From assembly GCA_001643675.2 (NCBI GenBank), contig LSRY02000027.1, forward strand, positions 496,001 through 560,000: a stretch of 64,000 nucleotides of DNA. The letters are read 5' to 3'. The stretch is from Monocercomonoides exilis. Its lineage: Eukaryota; Preaxostyla; Oxymonadida; Polymastigidae. Positions 24,701-34,304 of the stretch are shown piece after piece; within the stretch, counting starts at the first letter, position 1; each line of letters starts with the position of its first letter. Below the pieces are notes generated by a model, which was not told the origin of the DNA, searched no databases, and saw only the letters and a list, made by a program, of their open reading frames with translations. The translations under genes and the position numbers were made by a program.

Positions 24701-25452
24701 AGTGGAGGAAGATTTGGAGATGGTCTTGTTGACCCAGGAGCAGATATTGGTTGAGAGGGTTTCAGTTTGTCAAACGATTGCAAAGGAGAAGAAAATGAAT
24801 CTTCAAAAAACGAAAGGGATGGCTTATGAGAAATTCTTTCAGAGTTGGATGTATGTTGTTGATGCGTATGGATCTCTGGAATTGACGGAATTGGTTCTGA
24901 ACTTGTCATCTGAAATGATGAAAGAGGAGAACAATACTGTTCTCTCTTTGAATCAAAAAATGAAGTCGATGATTTACTAGGACGATGCACAACTTTGTTT
25001 CCTTCTGTCGAATGGATTGTCTGGTTACTTTTATCATCGGAAGAAGCGAAAAATTGTGATAAAGGCAACGAAGGTTGTTGATAAGTTTGATTATTTGATT
25101 GAGATTGTGTGGATGCTGGAGGATCGGAAATTATTTGAGTTGAAATTGAATTTGAAGGAGGGAAAAAAGATTTCGGAAGCTCTGCGCTGAAAGATTGTTG
25201 GTGAAAAATCTTTTGAGTCTTATCTTGTGTTAAAGCTTGCTGTTGGGGGAAAAAAGAAATCGAAGGGTGTATAACTGTTGATTGTTTCGATGGTTCCATT
25301 TGGGAAGTTGAAGTTAAGTATTGCTGTCCGACAAAAGAGCAGCTTTCGAAAGAAGTGCTGATATTTTGTTGCTTAGGAGCAGAATCCTGTTGAATTGCGG
25401 GAACAAAAAAAGTAATCAACTTTTCATGCTCCCTAAAATGTCGGTCTGTCAT
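18751..25452 (-). CDS. 2233-residue Ser/Gln-rich protein, possible ANTH-like endocytic adaptor
   Basis: A single uninterrupted frame from ATG at 25452. The first ~400 residues are S/Q/P-rich and repeat a short motif (LSFFPQQ, KSFFPPS, TSFFDSK, LSFFEDSF, TSFFASP, TSFFAQT). FEDSF fits the FxDxF adaptor-ear motif. An acidic stretch near residue 640 contains LIDFD, which fits the clathrin-box pattern, followed by FWGE. Ser homopolymers sit at about residues 1090 to 1165. Ordered blocks lie in the C-terminal half: HRSVLRFLLP, KYVLADQWTHYLDFGC, then FLSELTQRPMKQNALVCLKS and IALLLRVIQHAPPAFAIALL with YLDDLFYVWMNKM. The last resembles the helices of ANTH domains (valKaLillhrllreG, then yvryL). A Cys cluster (YCPACPFCVCGPEWEEC) near residue 1525 could bind zinc. 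ANTH proteins bind phosphoinositides and clathrin coats, but the usual order has ANTH first, so this assignment is tentative. That it is a real gene is nearly certain. Confidence 0.85.
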   Translation of the reverse strand: MTDRHFREHEKLITFFVPAIQQDSAPKQQNISTSFESCSFVGQQYLTSTSQMEPSKQSTVIHPSISFFPQQQALTQDKTQKIFHQQSFSAELPKSFFPPSNSISTQIISDPPASTQSQSNNQTYQQPSLPLSQFFASSDDKSNQTIHSTEGNKVVHRPSKSSTSFFDSKREQYCSPLSSFQMTSSEPIPSIPEIHTHQQHTSNSERISHKPSLSFFEDSFSSPLQSFDKLKPSQPISAPGSTRPSPNLPPLSVQQQPAAQQHVFHHNAHCSAPSQSASASQWHPVASTSFFASPCSSSTASPSLLNASDISATTSMMTSTAFTTSTSSSSAFSSSVPQNTPTVSPALSSTSMQSPKQPIIHSPTIYSDSNTTSLPYQPSGTSFFAQTMQPLSQQKQVDITDILSVFEKEKQKERVVSDILDMFTDAKAKQENTNTEATRTAKTAPQVAHSRTFSSVNDNQLSSNVQVTTDLSSYSGAAGKSAPMTPIQASPSIDRTNPHSLFAAQGSLVMSSHGHTTSSGFLSPIASPGLDSARAASVGSLVKSAIEREAKAKERGERLRQLSQRFMAQFFVDTREFGDSDGEEERKRAEAEDSSSESSLDEFGEDSLSEETVGDNWNLVDDAEDDGEEGDGEGEDDDDLIDFDFWGEAEKDVERGKKQLSADSEAAATTFAAPSARPPSAILGSTAEKERFEEYGDDSEDEDDFEYDNRRMTHEQLRRMKKKERKESLHISRDRHSQKKASQPEKNEKSSQSKPLSGSFLSAFRSPDALKAQPAADHHTDGMGFHIWTSPSNASNSTQHKQNTSKLITPQRVYPPPTHSRSSSQQMFHTPMHSPSSSYSSTSSTISSSANVMAATLSSSSSSSSSSSLTVNQSKVQTPIKSPSPNAPSPSPQPFSQLQPQPQPSTPSRSAAQSTLPSSTQHSARPSLSVQQSQPHKHNHPHRSVLRFLLPSPDPECNLAYFVTSRFPTTNLAFFERQRATSSSSSLLSRWVLLLTGSLLPNSKVLSNPNYQVSLNEAFSAFSEAAASLSHRPAVFPLSFSLSFSPLKPNSANVLQMQQLSSSYQSNSTALLSTQMSSSVLRPPSAVPGSSTNTPLSSSSSSSSSSSSSSSNLSSSSSPTPSPSSSSNTITSASSSTSSSSSSSSSSSSSSSISSSSSSSSSSSYSSSRRRKRLYPTRLTAMPHSILKYVLADQWTHYLDFGCRWSPDTKISCTQLLSVRPDLADSSPPVSFGTINNINSINSINNMNNINSISQSFDRLTTGSDAAHSAKLPAQPLSHSQHHMRTSSTSSARSTDTSAVSSDPYSNVFISPNTIIDTFTPSFSSYSSSSSSSPPSSSPSSSTLPPSSSPPLRCLPSCPFDTSYGTSLKWPLWKAHSHPLSHSAFLSELTQRPMKQNALVCLKSIALLLRVIQHAPPAFAIALLNYPGNGGSNSGSSSSSSSSGSSAPGMIGYLDDLFYVWMNKMSTMAVTSSSQGAAALSALDEANGTSTTDSIVSSLLIPLLSFAIAKVKFFVTNSRGLDGSYCPACPFCVCGPEWEECNPSRLLVNSNPKAAMKMAKKKAEEMGDGDGKGGKNISNKQEQMSSSVNNLNANINITAGSTCPSSGNSLHHLCNSISEPSKASLPNYDAAVNLFSTRKICKYHRSVLTTQKKEYFLPSRKTTEKQLNSQKPLPSSDLDALFFTSQIVPSLNSDADYTLCSFTDWFTLLSSSPSFSLYPSRPLAVLAPLLRVMLSAVKACRLVLDVCTTGAATTRGRIGLGVGGSAHSTTASGTSSTGLGIAGGGSGCGGGGGSASSAATSMNPFGSTTSSATSYVAPTSSGMSGDLSSYTMNGDFGSLKRFKGKKRFGSKDLGAPVLADSLSGRDSILTNDRLGDTLRQRSKNAVPLANGSLPQNSIRPTIHSAEPAASEQAEKKHEFDVRWNMAHADSAGTVDKAELNDKIEKGEVSKYSGAGDAGEANGGGVRQSSELGGVGIEVCLALLDELLQGYWCCVHLLWLAVSGAKQNECGSEASSELSANSGEATPATMSPAPFTPPRPASAITPIQTPALSSVPAPSSPTRSPKQPLTEEEVARVTASTPIDDLYRGVVWLGDAIWERLRVTRLCVSVLSHLPRIPLVSEQLSNYIDWEYEEKALAQIEASAEVDILGAFEGGERKNVQSQSQPLQADACQARYPPPLPPLSLLALMPFVGGPFSLNERVIPLALRMSEEEEDLPVSPQGTRKLVGSFFTST
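21950..22170 (-). repeat. Polyserine-coding tract with strand purine bias
   Basis: About 220 bp of almost pure GAR/GGA triplets on the plus strand encode long serine runs on the minus strand, interrupted by a short T/P/S stretch. AGC/TCC/TCT codons are mixed, so this is not a simple single-triplet expansion. Length differences between strains are likely. Confidence 0.8.
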
Positions 25453-26039
25453 TAAGAAACTGCTAACTAGTTAAAAACCACTTCCTCTTAATTCCCAAAT
25501 TTTTTAATATCTGTTAAGGGTGAAATTTTCAAAGTCTTTAACAATACAAAAAAGTTATTTCAATCAAATATCATGTGAAGAACAAATATCATTTTCTTCA
25601 ACTCACTTAATCTTTTCATATCTTTTCTTTTCTTTTTAATGAAATCGCTTTTTTTAAATAATCTTTTCATATATAAATTTCTAAATATTTCAAATTTCTG
25701 TTTCCACTCATGAAACTTCATTAAAATGGAAGTTAGAATCAGATAATGTGGTTTCAAACATTCAATCGAAGTTTCATGAATGGGAACGTTAATCTTTTCA
25801 AAAAAAGATATTCCAATTTTCGAATGAAAATTAAACAAAATGCTTTTATCAAAAAATAATTAATACTATTTTTTTTTTCAATTTTTTCTTCCAGATAATA
25901 ATCAATTTTCTTCTTCTCTTTCATCTTTTTGTTACCTTTCCATTCATCGAAAAATGCTTGATCTGAAACAAAATACCAGAAATTATTCAACCGATTGGAT
26001 ATTTTTTTACGCTGAGCTGAAGGAGTATCAGGTAACTTC
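25453..26039. other. AT-rich intergenic region
   Basis: This is the promoter side of the 2233-residue gene. Short open frames are present but are dominated by K, I, N and F as in random AT-rich DNA. I see no gene. Confidence 0.55.
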
Positions 26040-26720
26040 ACTTATGCAGAATTCAACTGTCCAGACAGCACGCCGTTCTTTTCATATGCAGAATGAATCA
26101 TTGAAGGAAACAATGCAGTTTGGAAAGCCCGTGGCAAGGCATTTGCAACTCCATTTTATCGAATTGATATCAAAGAAGATGATGTAACAACAAATTTTGA
26201 ATAGAAACATCTTTAAAACACAGCAAAAACTCCACAGTCAAGTGATTGCGTTGGATGAGTACTGTCTGGAATAAATGAAACAACGTCAATTGAAACATCT
26301 GCAAATTTTTGCCCAAGATCTGGCTGTGCTCTTGAAGGATATGAATCAAAGAGAAGCATCCATTGGCTTTGTTCATTTCGAGCAATTTTCTTCTTTGAAC
26401 TATTCATGCAGCAGTTTCTCTTCAGCATAGCGAGCAAACAATGCATCAGTCATCCATCCATCATTGTCAACCCAGGCATGAAGCTGCGTGCCGAGCAAGA
26501 CCTTCATTTCTTGTGGTTGTTTTTTTGATGGCCAAAAAATAAGACTTGGCAAAGAATAACCATCAGCAGCATCTGCAACTACAACAGTGGAGTTTGACAA
26601 GTTGATAGGAGCTTTGGAAAATCCAGCTGGAACATTTGATTGATGAACAGCTCAACTTTTTGTAGAGCCTGAGAGGTGAAAAGAGGATTCGTCTGAGTTG
26701 AAGATGAGAAAATTGAGTTA
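26040..26720 (-). pseudogene. Decayed pogo/jerky-type DDE transposase
   Basis: Fragments in different minus-strand frames line up with the DDE_1 superfamily in the right order: TVVVADAADGYSLPSLIFWP (about 26590-26530), WVDNDGWMTDALFARYAEE (about 26475-26415), WMLLFDSYPSRAQPD (about 26365-26320), IPDSTHPTQSLDCGVFAVF (about 26270-26213) and AFQTALFPSMIHSAYEKNG (about 26135-26070). These match the TvvlavsaDG..lPP.i, GWmt..lF, llDghssH, lPPhtThllQPLDvgvF and aF..tGi.P blocks. The second and third catalytic Asp are present. At least two frame changes and several stops make it non-functional. Terminal inverted repeats were not found. It is an old insertion, as base composition has drifted toward the flanks. 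Confidence 0.75.
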
Positions 26721-27063
26721 TCGTGAATTTTGAGAAGAAACAGAATAAATGAAAAAAAAATGTTAAAGAGGCTGCTATTTCTGCACAGATCGACAATGAA
26801 AATTAATATTATGTGAAGTTGTTGTTTTGAGTTCAATTATTCTTATTTCAAACTTGAATAGAACACTTTTTGCATTTTTCATTTTTCTTGTTTTATTCAT
26901 ACCGATGAGTTATCATAAAAAAAAATCACTTCTATTTTTCGAATGAGAAACATATTCGTTTTTCAAAATCATTTATTCAATTTTTCAAAATGCAATTCAC
27001 ATAGCTTCTCATTTGTGATTTTAAACATTCTTTTATTAATAGTGGAAAATAATGATTTTCAAG

Positions 27064-27100
<37 letters not shown>

Positions 27101-28172
27101 TTCAAAACAAAATAACTTTGTTTCACTCACAAATTAATCAAACTCGCTTTGATTCCCAAATAAATTGGATTTTCATATCCGTGAACGAACTTCATCGTAA
27201 TAATAACATTTTGTTAAGTGACCTCGCAAACTTTTCAAAAAATGAACCATTTTTGTGGATTATTATTTTTTTACGAATAGTTAATCAAAAGTGCATGATT
27301 TTCCGCTGGAAATGCCTGGAGCTCCATATTTTGCCCCAAATGAATGAAAAATTTAATCTTTTTATAATGACGACTCATTTTTTGATAATTATTCCCAATT
27401 GTTCAAAATGAATATTCGAAACAATCTTTTTTTCAATGAAAAATTGGAATTCAAAATTATTCTCTCAAAAAAATTGGGATGCAGTTTCCAAATGTGCAAC
27501 AAAAGCTCCACCTTTAAGTAACTCTTCATTCACCTCAAAAATAACCATAACCACATTTGAACAAAAAGTTTTAACAGTTGAAAATTATCACCCAACTTAT
27601 CCTTTGTTAGTTGAAAATTCATGAAGACATAACTTCTTATCTTATTGAGCACTTTTATTTTTTTTTTAATTTTATTTTATTTAATTTTATTTTATTTTTT
27701 ATGGAATTTGAAACAAAAAAAATATTCATTTCATACAATCCAACTCAATTTTTTTGAAGTTTGCTAAATTTTTCACTTTTTTCCTTTTTTCTCCAAAAAT
27801 CAGCACATTATAAACGCTCATCAAGTTCTTTACTTGTTTCTCCCGCAAAATGACACTCTTTTGAAAAAAATATTCCTTGTTATTTTTCAAAAACAATTAG
27901 CTTGACAAAAAAAATTTAAACTTTAAATTGATAAAGTGAGAAAGAGAGAAAACTGTGAATTTGAAGATGACTATTTTTTTTGATTTTCACGTAAAGAATT
28001 AAAAATGAAAAATCACTTGTAATATATGCTAAACCAAAAATATTGACCAGCAACTAGGTTGGCTATTCACATTCTTCGAATTGTTTATATTTTGGAATTT
28101 TCAACCATAAACATTTTCAGACAAACATAAAAAAATTTTTTGTTAATAAAAGGCAGCTTGTGACTTGGAAAC
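26721..28172. other. Intergenic, very AT-rich, with poly(T) run
   Basis: Holds a 31-base T run at 27069-27099 and many A/T tracts. Short open frames at 27052-27411 and 27436-27624 show no family likeness. The right end is the promoter of the plus-strand gene at 28173. No TATA-like or initiator element is distinct enough to call. Confidence 0.55.
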
Positions 28173-31100
28173 ATGCTGCTGTTTTGGATTTTTGCAACAT
28201 TTTTGCTTGTTTCATTTAGACAGTGCACACTTATTCATTTCAGTCGCGGATTTCATGAAATTTCATTGAAAGAATCAGATCCTGATCTTGGTACATTTAT
28301 TCGCTCAGAAAAATTAAATAGTAGATTTTTTAACATAAATCTCAGGAGAAAATTCGAGTTTTCTAGTCAAATAGTATTGAAAGGTATCTCTATCACTCTG
28401 TCTCTTTTTGATATAAAAATTAAATTAATCTGATTTTAATCTTTGAACAGACATTTCACTGACTCTCATATCATCATTCAATTCAACGCTCACTTCAAAC
28501 ATTTATGAACCTTCGCTATTTTTGTTAGAAAGCGCAACATTGACCTGTGAAAATGTTTTGCTGCCTTTTCCTCGAAATTCAACTGGAATGATAGAATTAT
28601 TGGGGAAATTTCCGTGTAAAATGATGGGGCTTATTATTGCGAGTGATAATGAAGATGATTCCATAAATGGTTGGATTTTTCAAACTGCAGAAACTCCAAT
28701 AGAGATTTACAATTGCACATTTGATTCTTTATCATTTTCATTAAATCCTAACAGTGGCGTTACTAATTCGATTGGTAGACAATGTAATTTTTTAATGTGC
28801 TTTTGTAGGTTTTTTGGAGAAAAAGATATTTCACGTGGAACGTCAGGATTTAGACTTTTTTCAAAAAAGTTATCATCAGTTGACTTGATATGTAATAATA
28901 CTTATTATTCTTCATTGACTGGGACAAACGGGGGAGCACTTTCAATTGCCCCAACGCTATCCAGTTCTGTTAGCTTGGAGGGATGCACCTTCATATCTAA
29001 TACAGCTTCACAATGCGGTGGAGCAGTGTTTATTGATCAAAAATCTGCATCTGTTGCATGTGAGATGCATAAATGTCTTTTTGATCAAAATACTGCGCAA
29101 TTTGGTACGGATATGTTTTTCGTTTATACATACGAGTTGCCGTTTTACGATTATGGAAGTTTTAGTGGATGCATGACCACCACAACCAATGAGAATAGAG
29201 TTCAGTATGTAATTGATGGTGATCCGACATATTTTACTGATCCTTTGTTTCTCAACGATGTTTCTGTATTTGGGATCGGACCGCGTGACATTTCGAAACT
29301 GTTCTACATCTCAAAAAGGAGCATCAGCACAGATGGAGATGGCATCCAATGTGGAAAAGCGGATATTCCCTGCGTCTCTTTCAAGCATTTGTTTGACGTG
29401 AATGTTGAAGATGATGCAGTCGAAACGATTATTGTAGATCAAGGGCAATTCGCAATTCAGCCACTTAACCTTGCTAAAACGCACAGCTTCACCAATCCAA
29501 TAACAATTATTGGATCTGGTTCGTTGCAGACAGTTATTCAGTCAGTGGCAACGACAGACCAATTTATGATAGAAACTGGGCCTGGCCAGTCTTTGCTTCT
29601 TAGTCAGCTGCAGCTGAGGCTTTCGCCTGTGGCAACAGCAACAGGTCTTGTTAGGATTGGCGGCGGAGCTAATTCTCGCGGAGAGTTCGGAGAATTCTGG
29701 ATGAACGACGTGATTGTCTCAGGAATAGAATCATCAACTACACATCAAACTCCATTTATGCTGGAAACTGTCTTCCAAATGAACGGGTTCTTTTTCATTG
29801 AGAATGTGACATTTCACGATATTCATACCCACAATGGATCTTTGTTTCATAATTTCGGAGTGAGGGAATCTGTCATCAAACCCGGACAAAACGCTGAATT
29901 TTTGTTTTGCATCTACAGTCAAATAAGCACTGTTAATGCGCCGTTGTTTATTGGAATGCCTTCAGAAGATTCAGGTGACAGTGCACCAATTTCGTATTCG
30001 CCTTCCTTTGCAATTTTGATCAGAGGCTGCGTTTACGACAGCTGCTGCAGTTCTCTACCAGCAGATTCGCCTTTCACAGGAGCTCTTATGGATTTTAAAA
30101 TATCTTCAGTTAGCGTTCAATACATTGGATGCTGCTTTAGTGGCTGTATGTGTGAATCAAGAAACATGATATCTCTTGATTTTTCATTGCTTCTTCCAGG
30201 GGACACTGCTGGGAAGGTGTCTTTTCTCAACACGAATTTTCTCAACTGCACAGCTGCGTTCCATGGAATGATTGAAACTGCGAGCGAAGTCGGAAGCATT
30301 ATTGATGATTGCACAAAGCATGGCATGATTTTCGTGAAGGCGAGCAAAGAATGGATGGAAAGTGTTAGTTCTGTTGAAGATCAAAGGGTGCTGAATGTGG
30401 AAAGATGCGTCTTTTCTTTTTTCCATTCGTATGTTGGCTCTGCAATTGCAGTACATTTTGCATGCGCTTATATCAGCGACTCTCTTTTTGCTAATCCTCA
30501 GTGCTTCGGAAATGTGCTCTATTTCAACAGCTCAACAGCAACGATAGAAAAGACGATATTCGAAGGGCTATCAATTGAAGAAGAAGAGCCTGTTAAATCC
30601 GGCAGCGCTATTTTGTGCCCAGCAAATAGAAATTTAAGATCAACCACCAGATTTGGACTCATTTATTTTTATAACACTCAATGCAGCATTGTTCAAGGCA
30701 GCTTTACTCATTCACGAATTAGTACTTTAGTCATCGAGGATTCAAATGTGACAGCAACTGAGTCATCGTTTTATCATTGCTATTTCAACATTGGGAATTT
30801 CTCCGACAAAGAGTTAATTTCCACATGCTACGGTAATTCCAACTTGGCGTTTACTGAACTAACTCTCAACAACAAGAGCCCCAGCGACTATGCATCTGAT
30901 CATGCTGCTTCACATTCGATTGGTTTGCTGAGTGATGGAATGTGCCGAATGACGTATCCAACACAGTTTCGTCCGCGCGATCTGCCAATTCCTATGCTCA
31001 ACAGTGCGACGATGTATATCGATGTGAAGAAGAAAGAAGCGTTTATCTACGAAATAGTTGGCAAAGGCTTCTACCCGCTCTCATTTGTTGTTAAGCTTCT

Positions 31101-33085
31101 TGTTGAAAGGGCAGCTGGAAGCACCACCAGAACAGCAAATGAGAACGATGTTGTTGCTGAATTCACGCCTCCACTGACAAGTCAGACGAACATATCATTT
31201 GCGACTGTTGAGATGGAATGGTTTGATCCGCTCAAAAACTCCTATCTGATGTCTGTATCGAATGTTGGAGGCAGACGACCTTCTCAGCTGAATAGAATGA
31301 ACACAATTAGCCAGCAGAAAAGCAACCACAACCAAAACGTCTCTAATTTTGGTGAAGATTCATACAGCAACCCTGTAAATTTAATGGTTGTGGTGATTAA
31401 CGGTCGCAAGTATCAGAACATTATTGAAGCATCACTAGTAAAATGGGGATATTTTATTTTCCCGCCATTTGTCGTGATCCCAATTGGGATACTTGCTGCT
31501 GTTTTAATTTTTAGAAGGAAAAAGCCGAAGAAAGGAACTAAGACATTTGTGAAATATGTGGTTTGTTAAATATTTATGTCAAAAATTTTATATTATCAAA
31601 TGATAATTTTAAAATTTGTGCATTTTGCTTTATTTTTCGTGCCTTTAATTTTATTAGCCGATTCCAAAAGCACCTGTTGTTGTGGCAGATGATCAAAATG
31701 CGATCGAAGAAGATGACTTTGACGATGTGGAATACAACTTCGATTTGAAGGACGAAATTGTGGAAACATTTAAGAAGGAAGAAGGAGCCTTGAATATAAG
31801 CGAACTGTTGGGCTCTGTTATTTCAAAAGAAGACGAGAATGTATTTGAGGCTGGAGATCCTTCAGAAAAGCGTCTTTCAAAGAAGCACAGAGCTAATCAC
31901 AATTCCCAGTCAATGGAGTCATCTGTGTCATCTCAGTCATCTCATCCACTCAGCAACAAATATCCAGATAAAGCAACAATGAAGCACACCAACAAGTCAA
32001 AGCAGACTGCAAAGTTTTATCCAGATGAAGATCTTAAAAATACACATGCCGATAAAAAGAAAGCAAACTCGACATCAAAATATGAGTCGTCTTCTGCGGA
32101 ATTGCCATTAGAGCCTGAAAAGCACCATCATGTTGATGCAACTGCTAAGAAGTCAACTGAAAAGGAGACAAGTCCCGAATTTCTGGCTCAAAGCAAATCA
32201 ACAAAGAAAAGCAGAGACGAAAGAGGGCATTCAAAAGAAAAGCATGCAAAAAGAGGCAGAGCTCGAGCAGGAGGCGATGTTCATCTTCCAGACTCTCCGT
32301 CTGCAGACTCGAGTCAAATGCCTTATTCATCGTGGAGCGTCCGCAGTCAGAGTTCAAACCGCAGCCGCAGCCGCAGTGTAAGCGAAGAGCCAAAATTAGA
32401 TCTGAAATCAAAAGAAAAAGAACGAAGACATAAAACAAAGGACGATGAAGACAGCAGCGCAGAATCTTCATCATCATCAATTATTTCTCGTTCTGAGTCA
32501 AGTGCTGAAGAGATGGACATCAAGCACAACAGCAGGAAAAAGGCAAAAGAGAGTGAAGTTGGTGTTATTGTTGAGCTGAATGGGCCAGACGCGAAAAGCT
32601 CGGCGATAAAGCAAGCGATAAGCGCCATGATGAAAGGGCTGCAGCGCTTTGACGTGCACGATGCGGTTGGGGTTGATGTGACAGCTGCATCAGGCACACT
32701 CTCAGGTCTTGATGCGAGCGCAGCCCTGGACCCGACTCTCCAGCACCATCACACGTATCTCGAGAGGCTGCGCGAGCGGCAGGAACAGGAGCTCAACCAC
32801 AGAGCTGCCCATAAAACAGCCGATCAGCAGTTCCAGACGCGGGTGAGGGTCAAGTTGCATCCAGAGGTGGCTGTTGAAAAAATGAGAAAAGAAAAAAGAG
32901 AAGAAAGGAAAGCGAAAAATGGAAAAGTTTCGAGAGATGTTAAGAGAGAGATTGAAGCACCCAGACGAAGAAAGCAGCATAGAAAGCCCGATGACATTGA
33001 AGGCAATGAGGCTGCGCATAAACATTTGGCTGATGAAGATGAGGAACTGATTGAACAGGATTTGGCAAAAAATAACTTTCAATGA
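28173..33085 (+). CDS. Beta-helix type I membrane protein with long charged/RS-rich cytoplasmic tail
   Basis: Three exons: 28173-28383, 28451-31560 and 31658-33085. Phases agree and give about 1582 residues. A signal peptide (MLLFWIFATFLLVSF) is followed by an ectodomain with GGALSIAP, GGAVFID and the family motif QCGKADIPCVSF near residue 390. The ectodomain ends in a membrane span (FIFPPFVVIPIGILAAVLIF) followed by RRKKPKK. The second intron starts with GTTTGT right after the last Val codon and puts TAA two codons later. Exon 3 has no ATG near its start but continues in frame (PIPKAPVVVADDQN) after a TTATTAG acceptor, so the simplest reading is one protein with a tail of about 475 residues. 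That tail has NRSRSRSVSE, many K/E/D blocks and a C-terminal charged coil. Function is unknown. A role as surface sensor is inference. An alternative is that exon 3 belongs to a separate gene. Confidence 0.75.
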
Positions 33086-34304
33086 AACATTCTTTGAATA
33101 ATAATAATTGGAAGAAGAAAGGGGCTTATTCAACTTTTGCAATGAAATTGAACACAAGCAAATGAAGAATTCTTCAAAAATTAAATCGACAATTTTCACA
33201 AAGATATTGCGACCTCTTAATCACAAATTGTTTCAGAAACGATATACAAAGTTGAAGTGACTAAATTTAATTATTTCTTAGTGAGTTTAATCAGAAAATT
33301 TAGTTTTGATGAATTGAAAAAGATTCTCATTAACTATCTTTCGAAATATTACAGAAAATTTTGATTGTTTATAATTATTATCCAGTCAGCAGAACTTCTA
33401 AAAGTTTGATGTGTTAAAATCGCAATAATGACTTGCATTGTATCACTTTGCCGCAAGTTATACCACCTTTCAATGATTTCTTACTGAATATGACATTCAT
33501 TTATTTCCTTTTCATATTTCTTTCTTTTTATTTTGTTATTTCCAGAATATTTTTTATGAAATAAAAGTGTGTTTTTTTTTTCGCTTGAAGACAACATTTC
33601 CTTTTGTTGATAAAGCGCATTGTGATTATTTATCTGAGCACATTTTAGATTTTTTTAAATCTTTTCTTTATCAAAAATTTCAATTGATCATTAATTATTA
33701 AACGAAATTGTTTCAAACAAATTATCACTTTTTTTATGTAGCACTGCTTTATGTATTCTGCACTTGTACGCTTTTTGTTTTCAATAACAATTCATACCTT
33801 TGTCTTTTTTTTAAACGATAATATTTGTTTCTCAAATTTTGTTTTGTGAACATGTTAAGAACCGCATTCCTATTTGTTTGTTTTTGATTTTTATTTTTAA
33901 TATTTTAAAAATTTGACTCCTTTGTAAAAGAAGTTTTCTTTTTTTGTTCTTGATCTTATGTGGTTATGAACTCTAACAAAAGTTTTCCTTCATAAAAAAA
34001 AAAAAAAAATCAAATATGTTCATAATAATATTCCTATTTTAACAATCTCTGAAAAACGAAGGGAAAACAAAAACAATTGAACATTCTTCTGAATAAAAGA
34101 AGAAAAATATAAACTCAATGCTATCATATGTTTGAAAATATTCCATATGAATTGTAAATTCAAAAACTTCATGAATGAGGTAAAGTTAAAAAGATAAAAT
34201 AACAAAAAATCCTTATGTAAAAAAAAAAAAAATAAACTAACCACTTCTTAATAATCTTAAAGCAAACATAACTATACAATCACTAACAAATTAAAAAATC
34301 GATC
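33086..34304. other. Intergenic region between convergent genes
   Basis: 1.2 kb of about 75% AT sequence with T and A runs (for example 33996-34009). It lies between two convergent beta-helix genes and should hold both transcript ends. No gene, RNA or repeat pair was recognised. Confidence 0.55.

Noticed and set aside
25560-26041. Lys-rich minus-strand frames near the 2233-residue gene's 5' end
   Set aside because: Composition matches random AT-rich DNA, and there are no splice-compatible joins to the neighbouring gene.
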